A DNA stretch of 64,000 nt. It comes from Rhodospirillaceae bacterium (GTDB lineage Bacteria > Pseudomonadota > Alphaproteobacteria > Dongiales > Dongiaceae). Within the stretch, counting starts at the first letter, position 1. Each line of letters starts with the position of its first letter. Under the pieces are notes generated by a model that did no database searches, was not told the origin of the DNA, and saw only the letters and a list, made by a program, of their open reading frames with translations. Both the position numbers and the translations under genes were made by a program. The stretch spans positions 496,001 through 560,000 of the forward strand of contig JADJQM010000003.1 of NCBI GenBank assembly GCA_016712715.1, read 5' to 3'. Below are positions 9,201-17,133 of the stretch, one piece after another.

Positions 9201-11609
9201 GTGGCTCGTCGCCGCCTCACGATCGAGCAAAGCACCGGTCACCACCGTCACTACACCCGTCGTCGCGTCGATCTGGAACCGGCCGCCGGCGTCGTCGCCC
9301 AGGCTATAGGTCAATGTATCACCCGAATCCGGGTCGCTCGCCAGCGCCGTGATGCCGACGACCGTCCCGGTCGCTGCGTTCTCGGCGACACTGTTGGTCG
9401 TGAAGTCATCGTCGACCAGTGTTGCCGGGGCCTCGTTGACATTGTTGACCGCGATCGAGAATGTCTCGCTCCTGGTCAGACCGCCGGCATCCGTCGCCAT
9501 CACCGTGATGCTGTGACTCGTCGCCGCTTCAAAATCCAGCAGAGCTCCGTTCGCCACCGTCACCACGCCCGTCGTGGCGTCAATCTGGAATCGACCACCG
9601 GCGGCGTCGCTCAAACTGTAAGTCAGGGTATCGTCAGCGTCCGGATCGCTTGCCAACGCCGCAATGCCAACAACCGTCCCTGTCGCAGCATTTTCATTCA
9701 CGGCATTGATCGCTGTATCGCTGTCGGAGAGCAAGGCAGGCGCCTCGTTCACATTGGTGACGGAGATGTTGAAACTCTCGCTCCGGCTAAGGCCACCGGT
9801 ATCCGTCGCGACGACGGTGATGCTGTGACTTGTTGCGGTCTCGTAATTGAGCAAACCACCGTTCAAGACTGTCACCACGCCGGTGGTTGCGTTGATCTGG
9901 AATCGCCCACCCGCATTGTCGCTTAATGAATAGGTGATCGTATCGCTGACATCCAGATCTTCCGCCAGCGCTGTGACGCCAATGACTGTGCCATTGATGG
10001 CATTCTCGGCTACCGTGTTCGTTCCAGTGTCGCCGTCCGTCAGCGAAATCGGCGCCAGACTCAATTGGGTACCGAGACTGTCGAACGATCGGCTGCGGAT
10101 GGTGCCGTCGGACGACTGCCAAGTGACGGTAAAGCCGCCATCGGCGTCTGCCGTGATCGACGAGAGATTTTGCCCGCCGGCAAGATATGTATTAACAGTG
10201 AACTCCGTCCCCAGCTTTTCCCCGGACGTACTGTATCTTTGTCCAGATATATTGTATTCACCGGTCTTCGCGCTGTCCCAGGTCACCACGAAAGATCCAT
10301 CCTTCAAGACCGTGACCGATGGGTTCCATTGATAGTCGGACAGCCCGGTATTCACCCTGAAATTGCTGATGACCGGCTGGCCGGCGGAATTGAAGACGCC
10401 AGCATAAATGTCCTGTGCCGAACCATTGACTGTCTCAAGCGAAAACCAGGTCGCCACGAAGCCGCCATTTGGCAGAGCTGACACACTGACGGTGCCCTCA
10501 TTGCTGCCGGAGACATTTGCCAACGCGATTTCATTGCCGATCTTCACGCCGCCGGCGGTATAGATCTGTGCCTTGACGTCATACTGGCTAGCGATCGCGC
10601 CGCTTTGCCACGTGATGATGTAATTGCCATTGCTGAGTGTCGTGACGATCGGAAGGATCTGATAATCGCCCGTGACCTCATTGACCTGGAAAGATGATCC
10701 CACCGGCGCACCGGCACTGTCGAAATGCTGCGCACGAATCCCGTCATAGAGACCATCGCCGCCATAACTGTTCCAGGCAACGACACTGCTGCCGTCCGCA
10801 AGCACCGCGATGGATGCACGATAATTATAGCTGCCAAGGCCATTGGAAGCGCCGGCACCGGCATAGGGTGAGACGCCTGTGATCGTCTCGACGTGATCGA
10901 CGCTGCCGCTGGCACTGTAGCGCGTTACCGACAAGATCGTGCCTGTGATGCGGGCTGTCACGAAGCCACCATTCGGCAACAAAGCAACATTGACCTTGCC
11001 GCTGGAAGAACCGAGTGGCAGCACGCCGGTAACAGCCTGTCCGTTCGCGGCGATAATCTGCCCTTTGACCGTCCCGTTCTCGTTCCAGGTATAGAGATGA
11101 TGGCTATTTGCCAGGGTGACGACGTTGGCAAATTGCGCGCCCGCCGCAGTAGCGATGATCTGCTCAGCCGATCCAAACAGCAGTGGATTGCTGACCTGAA
11201 CGACACTGGCGGGCAATGGGTCGTCCCCTAGAAACCGGATTTGATCTACATCGGCCAGGATATCGACGCCGTCCGGCGAACCGGACCGCAGATCCGTGAC
11301 CTGGACCGTGCCATTGCCGAGATCCACGATCTGATAATCGGCAGAATGGCCGCTGAACACCGCAATATCGAAGCCACCGCCGCCTGTTAAACTGTCATTG
11401 CCGGCACCACCGACCAAGACATCATTGCCGACTCCACCAGCCAGCTCATCATTGCCCGCATCTCCCATGACGACATCGTTGCCATCGCCGCCATCAAGGC
11501 TGTCGTTTCCGAGCCCGCCGGTTAGCAAATCGTCTCCGCCGAGACCGCTCAGCGTGTCATCCCCGTTCGTGCCCGTCAGAGTGTCGTTGCCCGATGTACC
11601 TACGGTCAT
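6222..11609 (-). CDS. N-terminal part of giant cadherin/RTX secreted protein (frameshifted)
   Basis: The frame gives 1795 residues and starts at an ATG with GAGGAC upstream. Domain order: RTX nonapeptide repeats (about 1-80), propeller-like repeats (about 150-520), a run of cadherin-type repeats of about 104 residues with motifs such as LTYSLSDDAGGRFQI (about 530-1180), a second propeller-like block, and further cadherin repeats. It ends in an abnormal basic tail (last eight residues RRHRHLPLR-like) caused by loss of one base in a G5 run near 6256. With the next frame the product would be about 2430 residues, a calcium-stabilised surface or extracellular adhesin-like protein. It lies 92 bases downstream of the HlyD gene on the same strand, which fits a cognate type I secretion substrate. 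The frameshift removes the C-terminal export signal from this part. Confidence 0.88.
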   Translation of the reverse strand: MTVGTSGNDTLTGTNGDDTLSGLGGDDLLTGGLGNDSLDGGDGNDVVMGDAGNDELAGGVGNDVLVGGAGNDSLTGGGGFDIAVFSGHSADYQIVDLGNGTVQVTDLRSGSPDGVDILADVDQIRFLGDDPLPASVVQVSNPLLFGSAEQIIATAAGAQFANVVTLANSHHLYTWNENGTVKGQIIAANGQAVTGVLPLGSSSGKVNVALLPNGGFVTARITGTILSVTRYSASGSVDHVETITGVSPYAGAGASNGLGSYNYRASIAVLADGSSVVAWNSYGGDGLYDGIRAQHFDSAGAPVGSSFQVNEVTGDYQILPIVTTLSNGNYIITWQSGAIASQYDVKAQIYTAGGVKIGNEIALANVSGSNEGTVSVSALPNGGFVATWFSLETVNGSAQDIYAGVFNSAGQPVISNFRVNTGLSDYQWNPSVTVLKDGSFVVTWDSAKTGEYNISGQRYSTSGEKLGTEFTVNTYLAGGQNLSSITADADGGFTVTWQSSDGTIRSRSFDSLGTQLSLAPISLTDGDTGTNTVAENAINGTVIGVTALAEDLDVSDTITYSLSDNAGGRFQINATTGVVTVLNGGLLNYETATSHSITVVATDTGGLSRSESFNISVTNVNEAPALLSDSDTAINAVNENAATGTVVGIAALASDPDADDTLTYSLSDAAGGRFQIDATTGVVTVANGALLDFEAATSHSITVMATDAGGLTRSETFSIAVNNVNEAPATLVDDDFTTNSVAENAATGTVVGITALASDPDSGDTLTYSLGDDAGGRFQIDATTGVVTVVTGALLDREAATSHSITVVAGDAGGRTRSETFSIAVNNINEAPATLIDDDFMTNSVAENAATGTVVGITALASDPDSGDVLTYSLSDDAGGRFQIDATTGVVTVANGGLLDFEAATSHSITVVATDAGGLTKTETFSIAVNNVNEAPATLVDDDTTTNSVAENAATGTVVGITALASDPDSGDVLTYSLSDDAGGRFQINAATGVVTVANGALLDHEAATSHNITVVATDAGGLTKSETFLIAVNNVNEAPATLVDDDFMTNSVAENAATGTVVGITALAGDPDSGDTLTYSLGDDAGGRFQINAATGVVTVANGALLDHEAATNHNITVVATDAGGLTRSETFSIAVTDVNEAPTAISLSNGYVIENIAGAEIGTLTVFDPDAGDRHSLSVSDNRFEIVGGKLKLKSGISLDFETEPSVAVTITATDSGALSKAQVFTISVVNATEQSGPGADVIVASGGSRSSVTLLSDGRQLVTWLTSGGAKGRYYNMAGVALGTEFSLGTAIGFSAVASQPGGGFVTAQVGTSGQLRVQRYDSTNQPIGTAWTLSASVVSSTYGYAIYQDRVSVTSYSDGSYIVVWGASGADANGSGIAGQKFDSSGTPVGGVFSINNLTTGNQSLSDVIALAGGGFVTVWSDYGTNNGDVRGQVYNAQGQQIGTSSFLINTTTTADQFAPALAATSDGGFVTVWNSYGQDLPNDWGVYGQRFDSTGQKVGGEFLISTTIASNQYHVQTAGLTDGGFAVVWYSTTGSGVYGQRYDAAGQKIGGEFSIDTPGAGGSEPFVAALPGGGFVVSWTASGGVIHTRTFGVTNTNASPFNLIDANSAPNAVVEESAAGVLVGISALATDADLGDTLTYSLTDNAGGRFTINAVTGIVSVANGTLIDFETATSHNITVKATDAGGLFVTRSFTIQVMDGNDAPTLVALSNASVAENDVGAVVGTLAVSDPNAGDTHSFSVSDSRFEVVANQLKLKDGISLNYESAPSVNVTVMATDGGGFRRHRHLPLR
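8220..9780. repeat. 312-bp tandem repeats encoding cadherin units
   Basis: Nearly identical blocks recur with a spacing of exactly 312 bases; the same 10-base landmark occurs at about 8451, 8763, 9075 and 9387. This equals 104 codons, one cadherin-like repeat. Flanking units are recognisable but more diverged. Such in-frame DNA repeats can expand or contract by recombination, and short reads assemble them poorly. Confidence 0.85.
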
Positions 11610-11701
11610 GATGTCCTCATATCATTGGGTCTAAGCGATACTTTTCATTGATAGAAAGACGATGCTTCAATTTCGAAAGTAGTGACAAATGAGGGGTGAA
11701 A

Positions 11702-13138
11702 TCATCTCTCCCTCCCGGCCTCACCGCCCATGCGCATGAGCGGCGAGAGCACGAACTCGATGAGCTTCCTTGTTCCGGTCTTGATCTCGACCGCGGCGAC
11801 CATGCCGGGGGAGAGTTGGACGTTCTTGCCGTCCACATTCATCACGTCTTTTTCGAGGCGGATGCGGGCGGTGTAGATGAGGCGCGGCGGCTGGCCGGCA
11901 CCGCCGGGTTGTTCGACCGCGTCGCCGGAGATGGTGGCGACATGGCCCGTCAGGGTGCCGTAGCGGGTGAACGGGAAAGCATCGAGCTTCACGACCGCTT
12001 CCTGGCCCTCTGCCACGAAGCCGATGTCCTTGTTTTCGATCTCCGCTTCAATCTCGATGCCAGCATCCTCGGGCACAATGACCAGGAGGGGCTTGGCTGG
12101 CTCGACGACGCCACCGATGGTGTGAAGCTGCAACTGCTGCACCGTACCGGCGACTGGGGCGGTGAGACGCTGCAGGGACTGGCGCTGGGTCGCCTTCTTC
12201 AATTCCTCGGTCAATTGCGCGACCAGGCTCTCGGCTTCGGTCAATTCCTTGAGGCGGTCGCGGTCGAACTCCTCCTTCGCCTGGGCGATCTGGCGCTGGA
12301 TGGTGGCGAGGGCCGCATGGCCTTCATTGGCCTTGGCCACCGCCATCTTGCCCTCGCCTTCGAGGGCGATCAGCTCCTGCTGCATCTCGAGGAATTGTTG
12401 CTTGGGCGTCAGGCCCTTTTCAAGAAGGCCGCGGCGGGCTTCCACCTGTTCGCGCTTCAAGGGCAATTGCGCTTCGATTTTGGCGATCTCGGCCTGGGCA
12501 CCCATCGCAATGGCGCGCTGGCGCTCCAGCTCACGCGCAAGGGCCGCCAGCTTCTCCGCCTGCTCGCCCAGTTGCGTCGCTCGGAAGGAACGGGCCAGAG
12601 CAACGGTCGCCTCGTCGTAACCGGATTCCCCGCCGGACGGGGCATCGAGGATCTCGCCGCCGGGCAAGCCAAGGATCGAGCGCAACCTGGCGACGTCGAG
12701 GCGCTGACGGTTGAGTTCGCTCGCCAATCGGTCCGTATCGGCGCCGGTCGAGGTCGAATCCAGTTCCACCAGCAAATCGCCCTTGGTGACCTTCTGCCCT
12801 TCCTCGACCGCGATCCGGGTTACCACCCCGGTCTCAAACGCCTGGATGAGCTTGGTGCGGCCTGAGGGCACGATCTTGCCCTGGCCCACCGCCACGATGT
12901 CGATCTCGCCGACACAAGCCCACAGGAGGGCGATGGCGACGAAGCCGGAGATGGCCAGCGCCACGGCGCGCCCCAAGGGCGAGGGCGGCGTTTCCAGCAC
13001 CTCGACCGCGGCGGGCAGGAACTCGTGCTCGTAGCCGTCGGGGGCGAAGATGCCGCCGAGGCGGCCCATCGCCTTCCGGACGCGGGAGGCGGGAAGAGCG
13101 ACGACGTTATCGGCTGTGGTCGCTTCACTGGGCGGCAT
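11702..13138 (-). CDS. hlyD: HlyD-family periplasmic adaptor of type I secretion system
   Basis: This is a membrane fusion protein linking the inner-membrane ABC exporter to an outer-membrane TolC-type channel. The start is ATG 13138 (MPPSEA), preceded by a strong GGGAGGG site and overlapping the exporter stop by 14 bases; a longer open frame upstream lies inside the exporter gene and is unlikely to be used. Of 478 residues, about 50-72 form the single membrane anchor, followed by a biotinyl-lipoyl half (IVPSGRTKLIQAFETG), a long alpha-helical coiled-coil hairpin rich in Glu, Gln and Leu, and the conserved C-terminal half ending with VEIKTGTRKLIEFVLSP. The length is normal and no damage is visible. 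Its neighbours are the exporter upstream and the giant RTX protein downstream. Confidence 0.93.
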   Translation of the reverse strand: MPPSEATTADNVVALPASRVRKAMGRLGGIFAPDGYEHEFLPAAVEVLETPPSPLGRAVALAISGFVAIALLWACVGEIDIVAVGQGKIVPSGRTKLIQAFETGVVTRIAVEEGQKVTKGDLLVELDSTSTGADTDRLASELNRQRLDVARLRSILGLPGGEILDAPSGGESGYDEATVALARSFRATQLGEQAEKLAALARELERQRAIAMGAQAEIAKIEAQLPLKREQVEARRGLLEKGLTPKQQFLEMQQELIALEGEGKMAVAKANEGHAALATIQRQIAQAKEEFDRDRLKELTEAESLVAQLTEELKKATQRQSLQRLTAPVAGTVQQLQLHTIGGVVEPAKPLLVIVPEDAGIEIEAEIENKDIGFVAEGQEAVVKLDAFPFTRYGTLTGHVATISGDAVEQPGGAGQPPRLIYTARIRLEKDVMNVDGKNVQLSPGMVAAVEIKTGTRKLIEFVLSPLMRMGGEAGRER

Positions 13139-14840
13139 GCTGCCCTCCCTGCGGCTGCACGACCGGCATCGCTGCCTGTGCATCGGCCGCCTGATAGCGA
13201 TAGAGTTGGGCATAGCGGCCATTGCCGCGCAGCAATTGCTCGTGGCTGCCATCCTCGACCAGCCGCCCCTTCTCGATGGTCAAGATGCGGTGGCAGGCGC
13301 GCACCGCCGAGAGTCGGTGGGCGATGATCAGCACCGTGCGGCCCTTGGCGATCGCCGCCATATTGTCCTGGATGATGCGCTCCGATTCATAGTCAAGTGC
13401 CGAGGTGGCCTCGTCGAAGATGAGGATCTTCGGGTTGGTGACCAGCGCCCGGGCGATCGCCATGCGTTGGCGCTGGCCGCCGGAAAGGCTGGCGCCACGT
13501 TCGCCCAGCACGGTGTCGTAGCCCTGGGGCAGTTCCAGGATGAAGTCATGGGCGCCGGCAAGCTTGGCCGCCGCCACCACGCGCTCCATCGGCATGCCAG
13601 GATCGCTGAGGGCGATGTTCTCGCGGATCGAGCCGCTGAAGAGCACGTTTTCCTGCAGCACAACGCCGATCTGTCGCCGCAGCCAAGCCGGATCGATGAG
13701 GGCGAGGTCCATGCCGTCGACCATCACCCTTCCCCGCTCCGGCACGAAGAGGCGCTGCACCAGCTTGGTCAGCGTTGATTTGCCTGAGCCGGAGGAACCG
13801 ACGATGCCGATCATCTGCCCCGGCTGGATCTCGACGCTGAGGTCGGACAGCACCTCCGGCGCGTCCGGCCGATAGCGGAAGATGACATGGTCGAAGGTGA
13901 TGCGGCCGGTGAGGCTGGGTGGTGTTGCCTTGTCCGCCCGGTGCAGGGGCTCCGTCGGCGCATTGAGGATGTCGCCCAGCCTACTCACCGAGATGCGCAC
14001 CTGCTGAAAGTCCTGCCACATCTGGGCAAGACGCAGCACCGGCCCATGCACCTGGCCCGCCAGCATGTTGAAGGCGACCAGGGCACCCACAGTGAGATCG
14101 CCGTTCAGCACCGCCTTGGCGCCGAGATAGAGTGTTAGCAGCACTGTCATCTTATTGATGAGCTGCGCTGTCTGGCTCGCGGTGTTGCCGAGCTTGGTGA
14201 CCCGGAAGGCTGCCGAGACATAACCGGCGAGCTGTTCCTCCCAGCGCCGCTGCATGCGGGGCTCGACCGCCATGGCCTTCGCCGTCTCGATGCCGGTCAC
14301 GGTCTCGACCAGGGAAGACTGGTTCTCCGCCCCGCGCGCGAACTTTTCATCGAGCCGTCGGCGAAAGATCGGCGTCACCAGCAGCGAGAGGACCACATAG
14401 GCCGGGATCGCGGCCATCACCACCAGCGTGAGGGTCGGGCTGTAATACCACATGACCGCCAGGAATACGGTGGTGAATACCAGGTCGATCACCAGAGTGA
14501 GCGCATTGCCGGTGAGGAAGGAGCGGATGTTCTCGAGCTCACGCACCCGGGCCACGGAATCACCCACGCGCCGCGCCTGGAAATAGGCCAGCGGCAGCGA
14601 CAGCAGATGGCGGAAGAGCTTCGCCCCCAGTTCCACATCGACCCGGTTGGTGGTGTGGCTGAAGATGTAGGTGCGCATGCCCCCCAGCAGCACCTCGAAC
14701 AGCGAGATGACGGCAAGCCCGATCACCAGCACGTCCAATGTCGTGAGGCCGTGATGCACCAGCACCTTGTCGATGATCACCTGGAAGAACAGAGGGGTCA
14801 CCAGCGCAAAGAGCTGCAGCACGAAGGAGGCAATCAGCAC
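13125..14840 (-). CDS. hlyB: HlyB-type ABC exporter, membrane and ATPase domains (3' part after in-frame TAG)
   Basis: The 571 residues contain the six-helix type I exporter membrane domain and a full nucleotide-binding domain: Walker A GSSGSGKST, signature LSGGQRQRM, Walker B ILIFDEA, and the H-loop in IIAHRLS. The frame begins at GTG 14840 directly after a TAG (14841-14843) that interrupts the HlyB reading frame. By comparison with E. coli HlyB, where Glu occupies this place (IFIETL), a GAG to TAG change explains the stop. The first transmembrane helix starts just after the break, so reinitiation at the adjacent GTG could in principle still make the core transporter without its N-terminal domain. 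The role would be ATP-driven export of the RTX protein. Confidence 0.88.
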   Translation of the reverse strand: MLIASFVLQLFALVTPLFFQVIIDKVLVHHGLTTLDVLVIGLAVISLFEVLLGGMRTYIFSHTTNRVDVELGAKLFRHLLSLPLAYFQARRVGDSVARVRELENIRSFLTGNALTLVIDLVFTTVFLAVMWYYSPTLTLVVMAAIPAYVVLSLLVTPIFRRRLDEKFARGAENQSSLVETVTGIETAKAMAVEPRMQRRWEEQLAGYVSAAFRVTKLGNTASQTAQLINKMTVLLTLYLGAKAVLNGDLTVGALVAFNMLAGQVHGPVLRLAQMWQDFQQVRISVSRLGDILNAPTEPLHRADKATPPSLTGRITFDHVIFRYRPDAPEVLSDLSVEIQPGQMIGIVGSSGSGKSTLTKLVQRLFVPERGRVMVDGMDLALIDPAWLRRQIGVVLQENVLFSGSIRENIALSDPGMPMERVVAAAKLAGAHDFILELPQGYDTVLGERGASLSGGQRQRMAIARALVTNPKILIFDEATSALDYESERIIQDNMAAIAKGRTVLIIAHRLSAVRACHRILTIEKGRLVEDGSHEQLLRGNGRYAQLYRYQAADAQAAMPVVQPQGGQHAAQ

Positions 14841-15359
14841 CTATATGAGGATGCGCTTGTATTTGAGGATCGCGGGGATGAACCAGGCGATGTCGAACTT
14901 CGTGAAGGTCTCGGAAAGCGAGGCCCGCTTGGTCATCAGGAGCAGGCGGCCGGTCCAGCTCTTCTCCAGCTCCGCGCGCGTGAGTGCAATCGGCCGGTTC
15001 TCCTCCGGATCGTGCACCAAGGCCTTGGCTTCGTCGCCCTCGCTAGATGCGACTTTCGCGAGAACAAAGAACCGTCCGTCCTTGGTCTCGGCGATGGCGG
15101 GCAGTGGTGTTTTGCCGAGTTTCTGCCAGTTTGACGCGACCCAGCGCGCCTTGAGACCGGATTCCCGGGCGGCGCGAAGCAGGTCTGAATCGGTGAGCCC
15201 GTTTGGACCCGGCGCAAAGCGATGTGACAGCGCGTTAGGATCGACCGCCATGCCGTGGAAGCGCAGAAGGAGAACAAGACAAAGTAGCCCAGTATCAGAG
15301 GCTTGCTGGATATCCGCTGCCGCGACACCCGATTGATCCGGCGCTGCATCTGCGACCAC
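14841..15359 (-). CDS. hlyB: N-terminal C39-like domain of the HlyB-type exporter (5' part before TAG)
   Basis: The 172 residues match the N-terminal peptidase-C39-like domain of HlyB (DTGLLCLVLLLRFHG, then the DGRFFVLAKV strand). They end with the linker FDIAWFIPAILKYKR that leads into the first transmembrane helix. Then comes TAG at 14841-14843, after which the same reading frame continues as the membrane domain. In HlyB this domain has lost protease activity and binds the unfolded substrate; here too the typical catalytic CGPA motif is absent. Best read as the 5' half of a nonsense-mutated gene, unless the stop is a sequencing error. Confidence 0.8.
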   Translation of the reverse strand: MVADAAPDQSGVAAADIQQASDTGLLCLVLLLRFHGMAVDPNALSHRFAPGPNGLTDSDLLRAARESGLKARWVASNWQKLGKTPLPAIAETKDGRFFVLAKVASSEGDEAKALVHDPEENRPIALTRAELEKSWTGRLLLMTKRASLSETFTKFDIAWFIPAILKYKRILI

Positions 15360-16314
15360 GCCCTACCCCCGTCTGGCGATTCGACGCGGAACCTCTTCCA
15401 CGTTTTGTGTCGCAAAATATGTCTGAATACCTAGGCTCGAGCAAGCAAGAATTCTACTCAGACGCGATCCATCGACAAATCGTCACGTACAAGATGTGGC
15501 AAATATCCACAATCAATGCGAGAATTATAGGTGCATTTGATAAGTATTCGCCCGATACAAATGTACAATTCATCGCCTGCCCGCGGATAGCGATCGCGAT
15601 CGCCCACCAACGCGTCTTGCCGCCTGCGGCAATCCACCCATCAATTTCAGAGTGTCCGACTGGTGATTCCAAATGGGAGCTGTAGCGGCACAAATGCGCC
15701 TCAGCCCTGGGCGACGCACTATGTTCGTTGCGCCAGCCAGCAACAATCCATGATCTTCGCCGGTTGCATCCCGCCGGCCTTTGTTAGGTATTCAGCAGAA
15801 GTTCGATTTGATCTCACCCTACCAACCTAATTCGCTGGGAAATACTCGCGCCGAAACAAGCACTCGGCCTCCCTTACGTTGTTGCTGCCAGAATAGCCGA
15901 TCCCACTTCCATCGCAGATGATTGTGGCACCGCCCCGCAATCGCGCTCGCCCAGCCGGAAGTGCGTTGGGATCTAGATGCATCAAGACCGGATAGCTACA
16001 GCAGTGATTATCGGGCCTTGGAATGGTTGCATCATCCACCGAAGACTCGGTGCCGGGCTGACATTCCGAGGTCGCCCCACTGGCGTTTCCTGCAGTTGAC
16101 ATAGTTGGATAGTGACCTCTGGGGAAAGAAGCCGCCTTGGCGCCGGCTGACAATTGACCATGCTTGTCAACACTGTTCACCGTTGGCGCCGCCATTTCTG
16201 TTATGCTGGCAGCACGTGATGTGCACTGCGGTAAGCTCATCTAGTAATGATCTTCGCTATGTGCGGCGCTCGCCTGCACATTCTCAACGTGCAATCAAAC
16301 CGGAGTAGAATCGC
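15360..16314. other. Intergenic region without a convincing gene
   Basis: The 955 bases between the exporter gene and a pseudogene include an AT-richer stretch (about 15400-15570), which is a plausible promoter region for the secretion operon. The only longer frame (minus strand, 15827-16240, 137 codons) has no recognisable domain and I do not call it. No RNA gene or repeat was recognised. Confidence 0.5.
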
Positions 16315-16910
16315 ATGTCGGGCTCGGTCATCGGCTTTGTCGGCATCGGCCGCATGGGTGCGCATATGGCGCCTCGCCTGCACGCGGCCGGCTAAAGGCT
16401 CTGTACTTTCGACACCAACGCAGCGGCACCGACTGAGTTTGAGACAAACGACGCCGTGGCGGTTGCCTCGGCCCAGGAGGTTGGCGACCGTGCTGGGACG
16501 GTATTCGTCAGCCTGCCGACGCCCGATATCGTCCATGCGGTCGTCCTCGATGAAAACGGGGTGTCTAAAGGATCGCGCGTCAAGACCGTGATTGATCTTT
16601 CGACCATTGGCCCAGGCATGGCGACGCGCGTTTCCACGGCCCTCGGGGATAGGAACATCGCCTGGTTGGACGCCCCCGTCAGCGGTGGGCTCGCCGGCGC
16701 CTGAGGCGGCAAGCTGGCATTCATGGCCTCTCGGCCCAAGGCAAGCTTCGATACATTGGAGCTGGTTCTGTCCAATTTTGGCAAATTGTTCTTCGTCGGC
16801 GAGAAGGCGGGGATCGATCCGAAAGTCCTCCTCGACATCATCAATTCTGGCAGCGGCCGCAACAGCGCCACCCAGGACAATTTCCCCCGCTCCTTCCTGA
16901 CGGCCGGAAG
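16315..16910 (+). pseudogene. 3-hydroxyisobutyrate dehydrogenase-family pseudogene
   Basis: From ATG 16315 the frame encodes an NAD-binding Rossmann start (VIGFVGIGRMGAHMAPRL). After an in-frame TAA at 16393-16395 it continues as the family sequence up to the substrate-site motif DAPVSGGLAGA, then meets an in-frame TGA at 16702-16704. Beyond about 16795 the text jumps from LSNFGKLFFVGE directly to KAGIDPKVLLDIINSGSGRNSATQDNFPRS-like sequence. The roughly 35 residues that normally hold the catalytic Lys region are therefore deleted. Similarity fades after about 16910. Two stops and a deletion make this a clear relic; it belongs to the beta-hydroxyacid dehydrogenase family (MmsB/GarR). Confidence 0.88.
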
Positions 16911-17133
16911 CCGATCGATCGGGCGAGGCGCACTGAACACTGAAGGTCAGTCCAGATTGTGTTCGGACTTGGACCTCTCGTCAGGCGCGTACCATTCCTT
17001 CAGAGAACCTGGCGGATCAAGTGTACCGATCATCGCTCTTGCTAGCGCAATACGCTCCAGAAGCTCTGCGCGACGCCCGATTTTCAGATTCTGCAGGCGT
17101 CTCTTGGATCAATCTGAGGCCGGCAGTTCCACC

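Noticed and set aside
8200..9800. Regular repeats that could suggest a CRISPR array
   Set aside because: The 312-base period and in-frame coding of cadherin units exclude CRISPR repeats; there are no short repeats with unique spacers.
8265..9926. Long open frame of 553 codons on the plus strand
   Set aside because: It is the antisense shadow of the cadherin repeats, with biased composition and no domain logic.
11696..12865. Plus-strand open frame of 389 codons opposite hlyD
   Set aside because: It is an antisense shadow of a clear HlyD gene in high-GC DNA.
15827..16240. Minus-strand frame of 137 codons before the dehydrogenase relic
   Set aside because: No recognisable domain, no good RBS, and a composition unlike neighbouring genes; kept only as intergenic.
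16947..17113. Minus-strand open stretch of about 54 codons with coding-like composition
   Set aside because: It lies between stops with no suitable start and no family match; it may be debris.
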